In this document: positions 9,865 to 22,623 of the stretch, in pieces
Position numbering within the stretch: position 1 is the first letter of the stretch
Layout: every line of letters begins with the position of its first letter
Made by a program: the position numbers and the translations under genes
Notes under the pieces: generated by a model
What the model was told of the DNA's origin: nothing
Seen by the model: the letters and a program-made list of their open reading frames with translations, nothing else
Database searches by the model: none
Assembly (NCBI GenBank): GCA_024196135.1
Contig: JAMQCK010000026.1
Span: 1-64,000 of the forward strand
From: Pleurotus ostreatus/Saccharomyces cerevisiae fusant
Taxonomy: Eukaryota > Opisthokonta
Reading direction: 5' to 3'
DNA length: 64,000 bases

Positions 9865-12119
9865 ATGACAAGAGGCGCGAAGAGACAGAGGCCCTCGACG
9901 GCTACCACTGAGTCGCCAAACAAGCGGAAGCCGACACCGACTTCGTCTGGCAAATTCGACCCCATCAAGGTCGCGACGCGCGAGAATGCGGCGGCGGTCG
10001 ACGCCAACCTGCCGCTCGAGCAGCTCTTGGATGCGGTCGGAAGCCGCACGCAAGACGTCGTGGAGGATGGGGAGTGTGTGGTGTATTGGATGCGTATGCA
10101 GGATATGAGGAGTACGTCGCCCCTGTGATGCCAACGGGTGTCTTGCTGACGTTGCGCATATAGTCGAGGACAATCGCGCTTTAGCGCTCGCGTCCGCAGA
10201 GGCGCAGAAGACGAAGAAACCACTCCTCGTCATCTATGTGATCAGTCCTCAAGACTACGCCGCGCACGACAGGGGTGCACGGAGGATCGACTTTATGCTA
10301 CGCAATTTGCGCATAATCAAGGTGAGGGTTTTTTTTTCTTATCGTCCTTGATTTGCTCAACTGGATACATGCAACTAGATTAAGCTCGACGAGATGCATA
10401 TTCCGCTGCACGTCGTCACCCATTCCCCTCGAAGCACACTGCCCAGACGCATGATCTCCCTACTCTCGCTAGTCGGCGCACATAAGCTATACGCAAACAT
10501 AGAGTACGAAGTGGACGAGTTGCGGCGGGATATACAGGTCTGCGATATAGCCAAGAAGGATGGGATGAAGGCCACCTTCGTCCATGACAAATGCATCGTT
10601 GAGCCAGGTGTGGCGGTGAAGAAGGATGGGAGCTACTATGCGGTGTGTAGCATATAGCCGCATTATTATTTCCCTCTGACCCTTCCGCAGGTTTACAGCC
10701 CCTTTCAACGTCTCTGGCTGGCGACGTTGAACGATTACCAGGGACGCTTCCTGGACCCTTCACCCGAGCCCGCTGCGAACAACAAGAGTGTTCGCAAGCA
10801 TGAGAAGCTTGGCGAGCTTTTCAACGGCACCGTACCAGAGAGCGTCGAAGGTTTTGAGCTCGTCGAAGACGACCGCAAGAAAATGGAGGAATACTGGCCC
10901 GCAGGCGAAGAGGCGGCGCTGCTCGTACTAGACCGCTTTCTGTCCACGAAGAGCCGTCCGGAGCAGGCAGGCGGTGTCAACCCACTCAGTCAAGGCGCCG
11001 AGGAATCAGACAAGCACAGTCGCATCCAAGTTTACGGAGACGAGCGAGACAGGGTCAACGCGGACACGACTAGTCGCATTAGGTTCGTTTTGCTCACTCA
11101 AGTCAGACGCATACCTGACAAAAGACCAGCCCATACCTCGCCTCTGGAATAATCTCCGCCCGCCGCTGTGTGCGTTCCACCATGAAGCTCACCGGCTCCT
11201 CCAAAGTCGACGGAGGGCGCAACACAGGCATCGGCCGCTGGGTCCAGGAGCTCGCCTGGCGCGACTTCTACGTTTCCGTCCTCGTGGGCTTCCCGCGCGT
11301 TTCCATGGGGCGGCCCTTCATCGAGAAGTACGCCGACATCGTGTGGGAGGGGTACCAGGAGCCGGCGGGGAAGCGGGCGAGTGAGCTGGAGGGGAAGAAG
11401 GGACGGTCGATCAATAATGGGGCGGAGCACTCGACGAGCAAGGGCGAGGGGCATAGCGCGACGGAGATTGAGGATAGCGGGGATATCCCGGAGGTGAGGG
11501 CGTGGAAGGAGGGGAGGACGGGGTATCCGATTGTGGATGCGGGGATGAGGTGTATAAAGGAGACGGGGTGGTTGCATAATCGGTTGAGGTGGGTTTGAGA
11601 TTTGGATGAGGAGGGAAGGGAGGCTGACGTGAAATGTAGGATGACGACAGCGATGTTTTTGGTCAAGGATTTGATGGTAGATTGGCGCGTGGGCGAGCGG
11701 GTGAGTGCTCTTGTCCTTCGCGGTAATCAGGGCGTGCTCACGAGTATGACAGTACTACATGCAGAACCTCATCGATGGCGACCTCGCGTCCAACAATGGC
11801 GGCTGGCAGTGGTCCGCCAGTACCGGGGTCGACCCAGCGCCGTACTTCCGCATCTTCAATCCGTACCTGCAGAGTGAGAAGGTATGGTTCATGTGGCTCC
11901 CCGCTTTCATTCTCGTAAAATGACCGTTACGTCCAGGCCGACCCCGAAGGCGACTTCATACGCATGTTCGTGCCGGAGCTGAAGTCGTTGAAGGGCAAGG
12001 AGATCCACAACCCGCCGGCGGCTGTGGCGAAGCGGCTGGGGTATCCGCTTCCTATTGTAAAGCACAGCGAGGCGAAGGATAGGGCGATCAGGCGGTTCAA
12101 GACGCCGGGTGAGAAGTGA
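9865..12119 (+). CDS. PHR1: Class I CPD (cyclobutane pyrimidine dimer) photolyase
   Basis: Light-driven DNA repair enzyme that splits cyclobutane pyrimidine dimers using FADH-. Eight exons: 9865-10111, 10164-10321, 10379-10642, 10691-11082, 11130-11588, 11640-11700, 11753-11881, 11937-12119; 630 residues from the ATG at 9865. The N-terminus is basic with KRQR and NKRKP, which look like a nuclear signal. The photolyase domain begins near [12 protein letters not shown]-domain marks are [39 protein letters not shown], and [20 protein letters not shown] close to the end. The segment after RDFY carries a low-complexity insertion of about 40 residues. An in-frame upstream ATG at 9781 would add 28 residues resembling a mitochondrial presequence. 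The nearest relatives are yeast PHR1-type enzymes, not (6-4) photolyases or cryptochromes. Confidence 0.94.
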
Positions 12120-12209
12120 ATAGTTCAGTCAGTATTCCGGCTACAGTGCACTGTTGCGAAACGAGGGGACGTTGTACAAAATATATACGAAGAAGCGATG
12201 CCATGGTCA

Positions 12210-15200
12210 TTACTTGGATGCAGCGAACGCGGCGCACAGGCGTTTGTGAGCCTTCCAATCTCCAGTCTGACATTTTCTCGAGCAGTAGCTGACCTTCTTG
12301 CATCCACCGCACACGGACACCTTTCCTTCTGACCCACAGACCACGCAGCACGTCTCCTTCGGCTTGACAGAGATATCATGCTCCATCTCATCCATCATCT
12401 TCTTCAACATCACGCCGACATCCTCCAGGTAGGGTATGGGGTATACGAGGCCTATAGCCGCGCGAGTGAGGAGGTGGGCGATTGGCTTGCAGAGTTGCAT
12501 GATCGGGCTGTCGGGCAGGTCCCTGCCGCGACCACAGTCGCAGATCGGGCTCTCGACAGGACGCACGGACAAAGGTATGCCACCCGCGACATATGCGCAG
12601 TCCGGATTGTGCGCCCAGGTCCTGCAGCGTTCGACGCACGCGGGGAGGAGTTGCTTCCATGCGGTCCTTTCCTCGTCGTTCGTGGTGATCTGTCGCATAC
12701 CCTCGCGCTGGAGGATCTGCAGGACCGGCATGACCTCAGGCATGATCGCATGGGTAAGAGGCAGGATGCAGGTATCCAGGATGACGCTTTGTGAAGGAAG
12801 GTTGAGTCGGACGGCGTTGACGAGGATGATAGTGTATCCGCCGACCCTGCCCTCCGAGTACAGCGTGAAGGCCCGACAGCGCTTGCCATCCAGAGCTCCG
12901 CATGCATGCAAGGCGCATATGCCGATGCTATCCTTCAGATTCACGAGGGTGTCGCTTTTGTCGGAGGACCGCTGCAGCTGCAGCTCTCGGTCGGAGAATG
13001 TCGATGAGACGAGCGGATACAGCCAGCCGTGCATCTTCGCTTTAGACCACGGCTGGTCCAGCATGGGTAGCCTATCGAGGTTGACGGAGCTCAGATTCCA
13101 GGCGTGCGTCGTCCCGCCGGACATGACGACGGGCATGCGGTTCATGCTGTAACCTCCTTGGGCTGCGGCAGGACGCGCGCTGGCTACGCGGGCGATGACC
13201 TACAACGATGCACGTCAGTACCGGAGGTGCAGCTCTGAGGTGCCCGTGCATAGCTCACCTCAACGTAGCCTGATGTGCGTGCGACACGGACTCTAGCACC
13301 CTGACCGTCAATGGGATAGGGGAAGATGATAGTTTCCTCCAGCCTCCCGCCCTCTCCGACCAGGAGCTTCATCGAACAAGGGGAGTGCTGCTGGGCCTCA
13401 ACATTGGCAGACCTTGGGGCAAGTGCATTGCGAGCGGTCGAGGTCAGGAAATCCACTCGAGCGTTGAAGTAGGAGGGGGTCTCCGTGCCTTCCGCGAAGA
13501 CTAGACGAGGGACGTCCTGTTTCGTATGTCGCGAGAAGTCTGAAGCCGGAGGAGTACTCTGCGAGTCGAGAGGAAGGGAGTTCGTGGTAGGTTGTAGCCG
13601 CTCGACGCTGCCAGCACGCAAGCCACGGACGCGTGGCGGCTGCTTGACGACGAAGGCATCTCCTCCCATGAGTGGTGTGGAATACAGGATGAGGTTGTGC
13701 CCAAGTTTGCGCAAGAGGTGGCCCGTCATGCATGGCGTTCCCCGGACGCAAAGCCGCACGCTTGTAGCCTTTGGTGCGATCTCGATGAATTGCGAAGCGA
13801 CGGCGACAGACAAGATGATCGGCGCATGGCTACTTCTCCATGGACTGTCATCCATATCGATGTTGGCCACGGTATCCTCGCCGATGCCCTCCCGTACAAT
13901 CTCTCCGGGCATGAGCTGCATGCTGGTAAATGCGTTTTGGAACATATCAGGGGCGAAGAACTCGCACTGCAGTATGGGCGTTCCGACGAATGGGCGCAGG
14001 TCCTCAAGTACCTGAAAAGCCGAGCGAGGGATGCGGACGATGACATAGACGACCAGCGGCGTCTGACGCCATTGCGTGAACAACGCAGGCCGCAGTGGAT
14101 CGCATCTGAAGCCCGGGACGAACACCCCGTACGAATGCACACCTCGGAGGTGCGCGTGCGTCGAGAAGTCTTGGAAGAAATTCCGACCCGTTATGAGCAA
14201 GTTATCATCGTAGATTGTGTCGAACAGCTTGTCCATCGCGCGAGGCCAGTCCGTCTTCACTCTCCCTTGAACCAGCTTTAAGAAGGCAACGAAGCTAGCG
14301 CGCACGTTCAGGATGACATCGAAGGCATCCGTTCCCTTCAGCGAAAGGTCTTTCATACGCTGGGCGATGTTTTCGAAGGCGAACATGTGCAGATACAGCT
14401 GAAAGAGGACGTCGCAGAGCCTTTCGGGCTCGATGGCAACAGGCATAAGCTCGAGCCCACCGTGCTGAAGGGCGGTCTGATCTCCGGACGCCGGATACTT
14501 CCACGTATAAGCCTGGCGATGCTGCTTTCGACTGAGTAGTGCGCCTGAAGACGCCTTCCCCGTGAAGTGCGAAACAAGCGAGAGGGGTGCTACGCCGATG
14601 AGCAAAGACAACGTTGTGAGATTGATGCCTAGGCGCTCGACAAGCGCGGTGTCGGTGGTTCCTGCAGCCGGCAGTAGTAAGTTTGTGTGAAGAACAGACC
14701 ATGACGATTGCCGTAGCAAGGGGATAGTCGCGGAAAGGACGTTGAAGAGGCCGATATGATCAGCAACGTTGGATGTTTCGATGACATTGAATGTCCGGGG
14801 TGGACTTTCCTCCGATTCATCCAGCACAATCGTACGTGCGTCCCACGTGGATACCGCCTGTCCCGTAGCTCCAGCCAATGCACGACTGAAGGACACGGCG
14901 TCGCCGACGTAGGGACGGACCACGAATTTGACGGGCAGCGTGAGGCGTGCTCTGAACGCGCCGCACCAGTGACCGAACTGTTGCTTCACAAAGGCGCCTA
15001 CATCCGCGATGCTGGGTTGAGGCAGGCGTCCTTCGATCGGGGCAAAGAGGCCGGCGAGATGGAAGCCTAGGATGGGATCCGATCCGTAGTGCAAGCAAAA
15101 TCCTCTGCCCAGGTTGGTGTAGTAGAAGGTCGGGTTGATGGCGGTGGCCAGCGATGCGGGGGCTCCTCCTACTACGCCCTTCTCCCAGTAATGCAAGTAA

Positions 15201-15887
15201 TGCTCGGATGCTAGTCTGCTCTTCATCATCTCCAACAAAAACGGACCTGCGGAATGGCTCGCGGTCTGGATATCACGCGCTTCCGGTCGGGAGAGAACCT
15301 CCGAGACCCAGTAGTCGATGTCCTCGCGCATCTTCGAATTTAGAGCGCTAGTAGAGGAAGTGGTTTCGACATATTGTATCCAGAAGCATCGCAAGTCGAG
15401 GAGCGTGTGTTCAGATCGAGGTCTGATGAATGTCGAGTAACGGCTGCGTAGCCACGAGTCCATAGACTCAGAGGCAGCGATGAGCTTCAGGCATTGCTGA
15501 TACAAGAGCGCGAGGGAGGATTCTGGAATGCGGAAATGATAGACGACGTCCCATATTGCTGCGTCACTGTCCTTGTCGGTATCGGCGAGAAGAGTAAGGA
15601 ATAGTACGTTGCGGGCAAGTACAGCGGGCTCGATATCGCAACAAGTGATATCGAATTCTCTCTGGCCTGTCAGGTCAAGTCAGCATGCAACCTCGGGTAC
15701 GATTAACATACGGACCAGCCCAGCGATCTGCGTAGACAGTATAGAGTATATTCCTCGCATCACCACAGCCCAAGGAGAGTACGTCTGCCTTATCCTCAGG
15801 CGGTAGTCCTTCAGTCAATATCTCTGCGCTGGTGTTTCCGATGGCGTAGAAGTAGGTCCCGCGGGGGTAGATGACTGAGAGGGCCAT
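12210..15887 (-). CDS. DUF4470-like / MYND zinc-finger protein, copy A
   Basis: Large protein of unknown function, 1,189 residues, in three exons (15716-15887, 13259-15666, 12210-13199). The N-terminus (MALSVIYPRGTYFYAIGNTS) leads into LSLGCGDARNILYTVYAD and TCCDIEPAVLARN, the DUF4470 pattern. It resembles motif I and the acidic motif II of a SAM-methyltransferase-like Rossmann fold. The middle has LHYGSDPILGFHLAGL and FNVIETSNVADHIGLFNVL, shared by all four copies here. The third exon has a Cys cluster (ERCRTWAHNPDCAY, then PICDCGRGRDLP) and ends in a MYND finger at about 1144-1182 with all eight ligands (CVVCG, CGGCKKVSYCSRKCQ, HKRLC). Copy B lies directly upstream, same strand. Exon 1 is 172 nt in all copies. 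MYND fingers usually bind proline-rich peptides; substrate and partner are not predictable. Confidence 0.9.
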
Positions 15888-16519
15888 GGTGGTGGAAGGC
15901 AAAAACTTTCGACATCGAAAGCGAGGAGAGCCCGTGGATCGATCTAGTTAGCGCCCACGAGATTTGCCGTACTAGGATTTCGTTGCCGTCAGTCTTCTCG
16001 CCGCCCAAGCGCCCTGTTCCATTAGCGACTCGCCTCCGCGTTACTATCGCGGGTTTTTGAAGACATACACTCCCTCATGGCATCAGGTACAAGAGATTTC
16101 CCTGTTATAGCCAGTAAAAGCACATATGTACTGTGGGGCAATACGTTCGATCCTAGATGAGAGTCGGAAGTAAGAGAGGCTAACCCTCATGGTCGGAATC
16201 GATACCCCGGCAATTGCCGTGGACCACGCGTCAAATTGAGCACGTCCATCTGCTCTGCAAGGCTCAAGAAACTTGGAAGGGACCTTAAGTCTATTTCGAG
16301 GTATGATTCTTGAGACATACGGATAATGAAGCTAACATTAACCCGAACGAGTCAACGCCAATGTCGTACTGCCACTGACTACGTAGACTGTTCACCCATG
16401 ATACAGTGAGCTCACTGCTCCTCGTTTGGCTTTACAACTGCAGACAGAGCTCTGGTTACAACTGCTCTAGATACGACACGTACAGTCACACCTTGGACTG
16501 GGTCTAACTAAAGGCTAAT
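15888..16519. other. Intergenic region between MYND copies A and B
   Basis: Holds the promoter of copy A and the 3' end of copy B (both minus strand). AT content is higher than in flanking exons. I see no gene and no clear TATA box. Confidence 0.55.
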
Positions 16520-19500
16520 TTACAATCCGAAATACATCCCAGCCCCACTAACGGCGCATATCTCTTTGTGTGCCTTCCAGTCCTTCGCCTGGCACGCCCT
16601 CGAGCAGTACTTCATCTTCTTGCACCTCGAGCAGGCCATCAGCTGCACGCCGCCCTTCAAGCACGCCCAGCAACGGTCCTCCTTGACCAGTTGCTCCATC
16701 GTCTTCGTCGATGCGCTGCCCTTGGCGCCGATTGACTCTAAATAGGGCACGGGGAACGCCAATCCGATGGCTGCTCGCGTCACGAGGCGCGCCAGAGGTG
16801 GACAGCCGCGCAGGTCATCGTTAGCCGGGATGTCCTTGCCTTGCCCGCACGTGCATATGGGGTTGTCGAAGTGCCCGGTGGCCAGCGGTGCGCCTTTTTC
16901 CAGGTAAGGACAGTCCGGCCGATGCGTCCAGGTCCTGCACCGCTCGACGAAGGCGGGTAGCATCTTCTTCCACGTCACGCGCTCCTCGTCGTTCGTCGCG
17001 ATGCTACAAATATTACCCAAAAGCGAAATCTCCAGCAGGAAGTCCTTGATCTCCTTCATCCCTTTCTGCATGGGTAAGACGCAGACGTCCAGCAGTAGAC
17101 CGTGCGAGGCCAGGTCGAAGCGGATGGCGTTGACGAAGACGATGGTATGGATACCGTCGGGAATATTGAAACCCAGGCCGAAGACTCGATCGCTCGAAGT
17201 GCAGGCATTGAGTATCATTTCGACAATATTGCCCTTGACTTGCACGAAGGTATTGCTGTGGTCTGCTACTTGGCGCATGGCCAGCTCTCTGTCAGAGAAC
17301 GTGTACATGAGTGGCGGCTGCAGCCACTTGTAAATCGAACTGATCGGCTGGGACGATGCCATGGCCGGACAGGTTGCAAAATTGACGTAGTGGAGGTTCC
17401 ATGCGAAGGGCTTCCCATCTGAGACGACGACAGGCATACGGTTCGAGGTGTAACCACCGCTAGCTATAGCAGGATCGGCGCTAACGATGCGGACGATAAT
17501 CTGAAAACAGCGTCATGTCAGCAACAATTCTTCCGTTCAAACAACTTCACGCACCTCAACATAGCCTGACTTTCGAGCCACTCTGACCTTCGCGTCACGC
17601 GCGTCGACCGGGAAAGGGTACGCAACGATATCGCTGAACTGGCCATCCCCAACGAGCAGTCTGACGGTACACGGAGAATCCTGCTGCACAGCAACAACGG
17701 CAGTCTTCGGCGTGAGGGCCTCGCGAGCGAAGTCACTGAGAAAGTCGACCCGGATGCTAAGATGAGAGGGGGTTGTAGCGCCTTCGCTGAAGATCACGAC
17801 CGCTGTGTTCTTCCTCGTATCTGGCGACTCGGTCGTAGTCGAAGGGGAAACGTCGGAGACTGAGGCATCGTGTAGCGATGTGTCCGGGATGGAAACCTCT
17901 GCATTCTGAACAGAGCGGAAACCGTGCACTCGCGGTGGATCCTTGACGACATAAACGCCCTCGTCCATAAGGCCCGCAGAGTGAAGAACGAGCTCAATCC
18001 CGAGCGTAGAGGTCAAATTGGACGCAGCGTGAGGCGTCCCGCGAAGCGCCAGCCTGAACATCGTATTTTGAGGATCGAGCTGCATAAGCCGCGACGGCAC
18101 AGCAAGCGACACGACAACCGGCGCCTCGCCCTGCCATCCTTCCTCGTCACGCGTGATGACAGCCACGGCGTCCTCCCCTTGTCCCTCCAAGACGACGTCG
18201 CCGAACGTGAGCTGCATACTCGAGAAGATACTGTGAAACTGGAAGCGAGCGACGAGCTCGCACTGCAGCATGGGCGTGCCGACGGTGCTGATCGGTAAGT
18301 CCCTGAGAGGCTGGAAGGCCGAACGAGGAACGCGCATGACGAGATGCACGACCAGGGGTGTATTGCGCCAATTGGCGAAGAGGGCAGAGCTGGAAGAAAG
18401 TGGCATGTCGAAGGTCGGCGAAAGGAACCCGAAGGAGTACAAGCCCAGGATATGCGCCTGCGTGAACAGGTCCTGGAAGTGATTGCTGCCGAGCATGAGC
18501 GAGCGATCTGCGTAGATCCTGTCGAACAGCAGCTTCATCGCGCAAGGCCAGTCGGTTGAGACCCTGCGCTTCAAAAGCTTCAGGAAGGCGGTGAAGCTCG
18601 AGCGAACGTCGAGGACGATGCTGGAGTCGTCAGCGCCTTCGAGGGAGCGTCTTGCCCTCATCTTCTCCAGATTCTCGTTGGCGAACATGTGAAGGTAGAG
18701 CGAGAACAGAATATCGGAAAGGCGCTCAGGGTCGAAGGAGACGGGCTTCCAGACAGGTATCCCGTCCTGAAGAGCAGCCTGATCACCACCCGCTGGAAAC
18801 TTCCAGGCGATGGGCTGGTGGCACCGTGCGCTACTGCCATCGGTTGTGGGACCGGTGAGCTTAGAATGGGACTTGGAGGAAAACTGCGAGAGCAGAGGCA
18901 AGGGAGCGAGACCGAGAAGCAGGCACAACGTCGTTAGATCGATGCCTATACGGTCGAGGAATGCATTGGTGGTCTTGTCGGCGCGCGGCAGAAGAGAGTT
19001 GGTGTGCAAGACGGACCAGGGCGACTGGCGCAGCAAAGGGACGGACACCGTGAGGACGTTGAAGAGGCCGATGTGGTCCGCTATGTTCGATGTGTCGATA
19101 ACGTTGTATGTGCGAGGGGGTGGGTCGTCGTTGGCGCTGTCCACCTCGACGGGGCGGCCGTCAAACGGCGAGACGGTCTGTCCTCCTTCTCCGGCCAAAG
19201 CGCGACAGAAGAACAGAGCGTCGCCGACGTAGGGACGGATGACAAATTTGGCCGAGGAGGTAAGTCGGGTGCGGAAAGCCGCGCACCAACCGGCGAACTC
19301 GCGCTGCACATAAGCACCGACATCCGCGATGTCAGGCTGCGCCGGACGCCCTTCGATAGGGGCGAAGAGGCCTGCAAGGTGGAAGCCAAGGATAGGGTCC
19401 GAGCCGTAGTGTAGGGTGAAACCTGACCCAAGCTCGGTGTACAAGAACGTCGGGTTGACTTCGGTGGCTGCTTTTATAGACGATCCACCAACCACCCCAT

Positions 19501-20216
19501 GCTTCCAATAGTGCGCATAGTGTTTGCCCGCCAAGCCGGTCTGAAACATCTGCTCCCAAAAGAGTCCCGCGGAAAGGCTCGCGGTCTGGACGTCGGCCAT
19601 GTTCTCGCAGCCGTCTATGACTTCCTGCATGCCCTTCGCCAGAGTCTCGCGCATCTGCTGCTTGAGCGTGGGCGTAAAGAAGGTGGCTGTCGCATATTTG
19701 AACCAGAAGCGCCGCATATCGTGGAGCGTATGCTCCGTCCGCGGCTTGACAAACTTTGCATAGGAGCTGCCCGACCACTGTTCCAGGGACTCGGAGACAG
19801 CGAGGAGCTTGAAGCAGTGGCGCTGAAGAAGGGCGAGCGAAGGCCCCGAAATGCGAAGATGATAGAAGATCCCCCAGATCACCGTGTCGCTGCCCTTGTG
19901 GGTATCGGCAAGGAGGGTGAAAAGCAGTACATTGCGAGCAAGGATAGCGGGTTCGACATCGCAGCACGTGATGTCGTACGCCCTTGAAGCTACGTAGATG
20001 AAAGTATGAGTGAGGGAACTCGTGCGAGGAAAGGTAAGGCATACCGGCTGGAGCATCTGAGTATACAGTATACAGAATGTCCTTGGGATCGCCACACCCA
20101 AGCGAGAGCAGATCGAGGCGCTCTTCGGGAGGTAAGCTATCAGTGAGCACCTCTGCGCTGGTATTTCCGATTGCGTAGAAGAACGACCGGCGAGGGAAGA
20201 TGATCGAATGCGCCAT
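16520..20216 (-). CDS. DUF4470-like / MYND zinc-finger protein, copy B
   Basis: Paralogue of copy A, 1,195 residues in three exons (20045-20216, 17555-19989, 16520-17500). It begins MAHSIIFPRRSFFYAIGNTS, with LSLGCGDPKDILYTVYSD and TCCDVEPAILARNVLLF in the DUF4470 part. The shared core motifs LHYGSDPILGFHLAGL and YNVIDTSNIADHIGLFNVL follow. The last exon carries the Cys cluster ERCRTWTHRPDCPY / PICTCGQGKDIP and a MYND finger at about 1146-1184 (CWACL, CSRCKKMKYCSRACQ, HKEIC). The first intron lies at the same phase and place as in copies A, C and D. The frame is also open upstream of the start and through intron 1, but the conserved MAHS start and GT-AG junction argue against reading it through. 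Function unknown. Confidence 0.9.
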
Positions 20217-20530
20217 GGCAGCCGTAAATTGAGGCCTTTACTTTCGGAATGTGGAAGCAAGGGAGGAACGATGAAGACGACCTTCTCTAGCCCTGCTTGT
20301 TCGTGTGTCTTGAGCGCCGAAGTCGCTTTGAAAAGAAATTCAAGGGACGTGCATGCTCTGACCCCGAAGAAAAGGGGGCACGAGTGAATATACGCAGACG
20401 AAGATGAGAGTTTGAGGCAAGAGATGTTTAGGATCGTGAACGCGCCGGCATTTGCCGCGGAGCTAGCGCCAAATTGGGCAGGCACGTTCTAGCGGTGGCG
20501 CCGCCTTGCGGCAGCTTGTCTCCAACCGTC
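20217..20530. other. Divergent intergenic region, MYND copy B and BTN1
   Basis: 314 bp between the start codons of copy B (minus) and BTN1 (plus); it must hold both promoters. No TATA box or gene is evident. Confidence 0.55.
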
Positions 20531-22321
20531 ATGGCCAACCTACGCAGGCATACATTAGCATTCTTTGTCTTCGGACTGATTAACAATGTCCTCTACGTTA
20601 TCATCTTGTCTGCTGCCCTCGACCTGCTCGCCGCGCCCTCTGATACCCCGTCCAACCCCTCTCGCGCAGAGCCCGGCGACGCGCCGCCCCCACCGGCAGG
20701 CATCATCGCATTCTGCAATATCTTCCCCGCGCTTGTCGCGAAGCTCGCGTGGCCGTACCTTCTTCCCCCGCCCATCCGCTATGCGCGTCGCGTCGTCGCG
20801 TGCTGCGCGATTAGCGCGTGCGGGATGCTCTCGATCGCCTTCTCGAACGGGCTCGCGATGAGGTTGGCCGGCATCGGGATGGCGTCGTTCTCGAGCGGCC
20901 TCGGAGAACTGACGTTCTTGCAGCTCTCGACGACGTATCCAGAGAAGGAGGTCATGGCTAGATGCGTTGGGTGCGTGGTTGTGTTAGCGAGGGATGTGGC
21001 GCGCACTGACTTATGAGCAGAGCGTTCTCGTCGGGTACTGGGTTTGCGGGGCTATTCGGCGCCTTCCTGTGGTGGTCAATACGAGGGTTCGGTGTACGCG
21101 CTGGAGTCGGCAGCTGCACGGTGGGTCGCTCGTACTGTTCAGAGACTGGGCATGTTGACGCATCCTGCCTAGGTTCTCCCCTTCCTCCTACCTATGTGCT
21201 ACTTCTTCGTACTCGGCTCAACACCAGAACACGCGGTGCCAATGCCAAGCGAGTACACGCCGATTGCTACTGCCGAAGACTCTCTGCCAGCACAGCCCAT
21301 CATGACCCACAAGTCAACCTCCGAGGTGTCTTTGACTGTTAGGGACAAGTTCCAGCTCGTGCGGCCCCTCTTGGCCCGCTACATGATTCCCTTATTCTTG
21401 GTGTACTTCGTGAGTCAATTTTCCATCTCCGCCGCTGGTGACTGATTGCTTGAAGTTCGAATACACCATCAACCAAGGCGTGTCGCCCACGTTGAGCTAC
21501 CCTCCGCCCTCTACGGCCGATCATCCCATCTTGGGCAGGCTGTTCAGGACACGAGGTGACTTCTACGTCGTCTGGCAGGTGCGTGGGCGAATCTGGCGTA
21601 CCACCAGGCTTACCTATCATTTCGTAGATGACCTACCAAATGACGGTGTTCTTGTCGCGCTCTTCTTTGCTGCTTTCGATTCCAGCCCTGCCTGAGCGTC
21701 TTCTGCCACTGCCGGCGACGGTACAAGGATTTTTGTTGGCCATCTTGGTTTACATCAGTATCTCGACGGGCTCCTACGGCGTGGACGTCATGGTCAAGGA
21801 AGGGGACGCCGTTGGCATCATCTATGTCATCCTTGGTCTCATCGCACTCGAAGGTGTTTGTGGTGGCTCTTCCTAGTAAGCCTAGTCCAATCATGTTTTC
21901 CCCTTCGCCTGCTGACATCGCCATCAGCGTGAACACGTTCTACCGCATCAATCAAGAATCCGACCGCCTCATTGATGCCGCGAACCTCTCGCCAAGCCAG
22001 CCCGAAACTGGACGCATCGCCCTCCCCGAAGACCCTGTCTCCGACGACGAGCCAGACTCAGACGACGATAGGCCACCCTCTCCAACGATGACTTTGGACA
22101 GCGGGACGCGTGCATGGCGTGACGACCTCAGTGCGCGCCCTCCTGCCGCCTCAATCATATCCTCCGCCGGCGACGAGCGCTTGCGAGCCGCGCAGAGGGA
22201 GTTCCTCATCGGCTCGTTGGGCTTTTCGGACTCCGTTGGGATCCTGCTGGCGTCGATTGTCAGCGTGCCCGTCGAGGTCGCGCTGTGCAAGGTGAGGGAG
22301 GGCGGGTGCGTGAGGGGGTGA
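20531..22321 (+). CDS. BTN1: Battenin / BTN1 (CLN3 family) vacuolar membrane protein
   Basis: Multi-pass membrane protein of the CLN3/Btn1 family, known in fungi for vacuolar pH and amino-acid homeostasis. Six exons (20531-20970, 21021-21120, 21173-21409, 21456-21578, 21628-21875, 21928-22321) give about 513 residues. Family marks: FFVFGLINNVLYVIILSAA at the N-terminus, GELTFLQLSTTYP, SGTGFAGLFGAFLWW, VYFFEYTINQGVSPTL at an exon join, LEGVCGGSSYVNTF, and the C-terminal REFLIGSLGFSDSVGILLAS. About eleven hydrophobic segments are visible. An acidic Ser/Pro-rich loop of about 60 residues follows YVNTF. The 3' end could instead splice at a donor just after VALCK, so the last eight residues are uncertain. 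It lies beside MYND copy B but nothing links their functions. Confidence 0.9.
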
Positions 22322-22623
22322 TCGGAGGTGCTCATGACCCAGGACGACTTCGTTACTCGTATAATGCTATTCTATCGCTTTCATGTATGTGTAATATTGC
22401 TCTAATGCTTTTGCCTCGTGCGCGACACGAAGCGTTGTTTATTCATCTTAATCCATGGCCGAGAAATGCGCGTATGAGGCGCTATGTACGGACTCGTCTG
22501 ACAATCTTGGGAAAGAAATCTGGTTATAACGCCGGTTTACATGATTTTTCATGCAGAACGGCTGCATTCAGGCGAGCAAATCTGCTTCCTGCGATGGTGA
22601 CTGCAATACACGTATTGTCTCGG
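22322..22623. other. Convergent 3' region between BTN1 and the BTB gene
   Basis: 302 bp between two stop codons. It is AT-rich and holds both 3'UTRs; nothing else is supported. Confidence 0.5.

Noticed and set aside
20217..20485. N-terminal extension of MYND copy B in the exon 2 frame
   Set aside because: It reads through intron 1 and the antisense of exon 1. The spliced model restores the DUF4470 start exactly as in the other copies.
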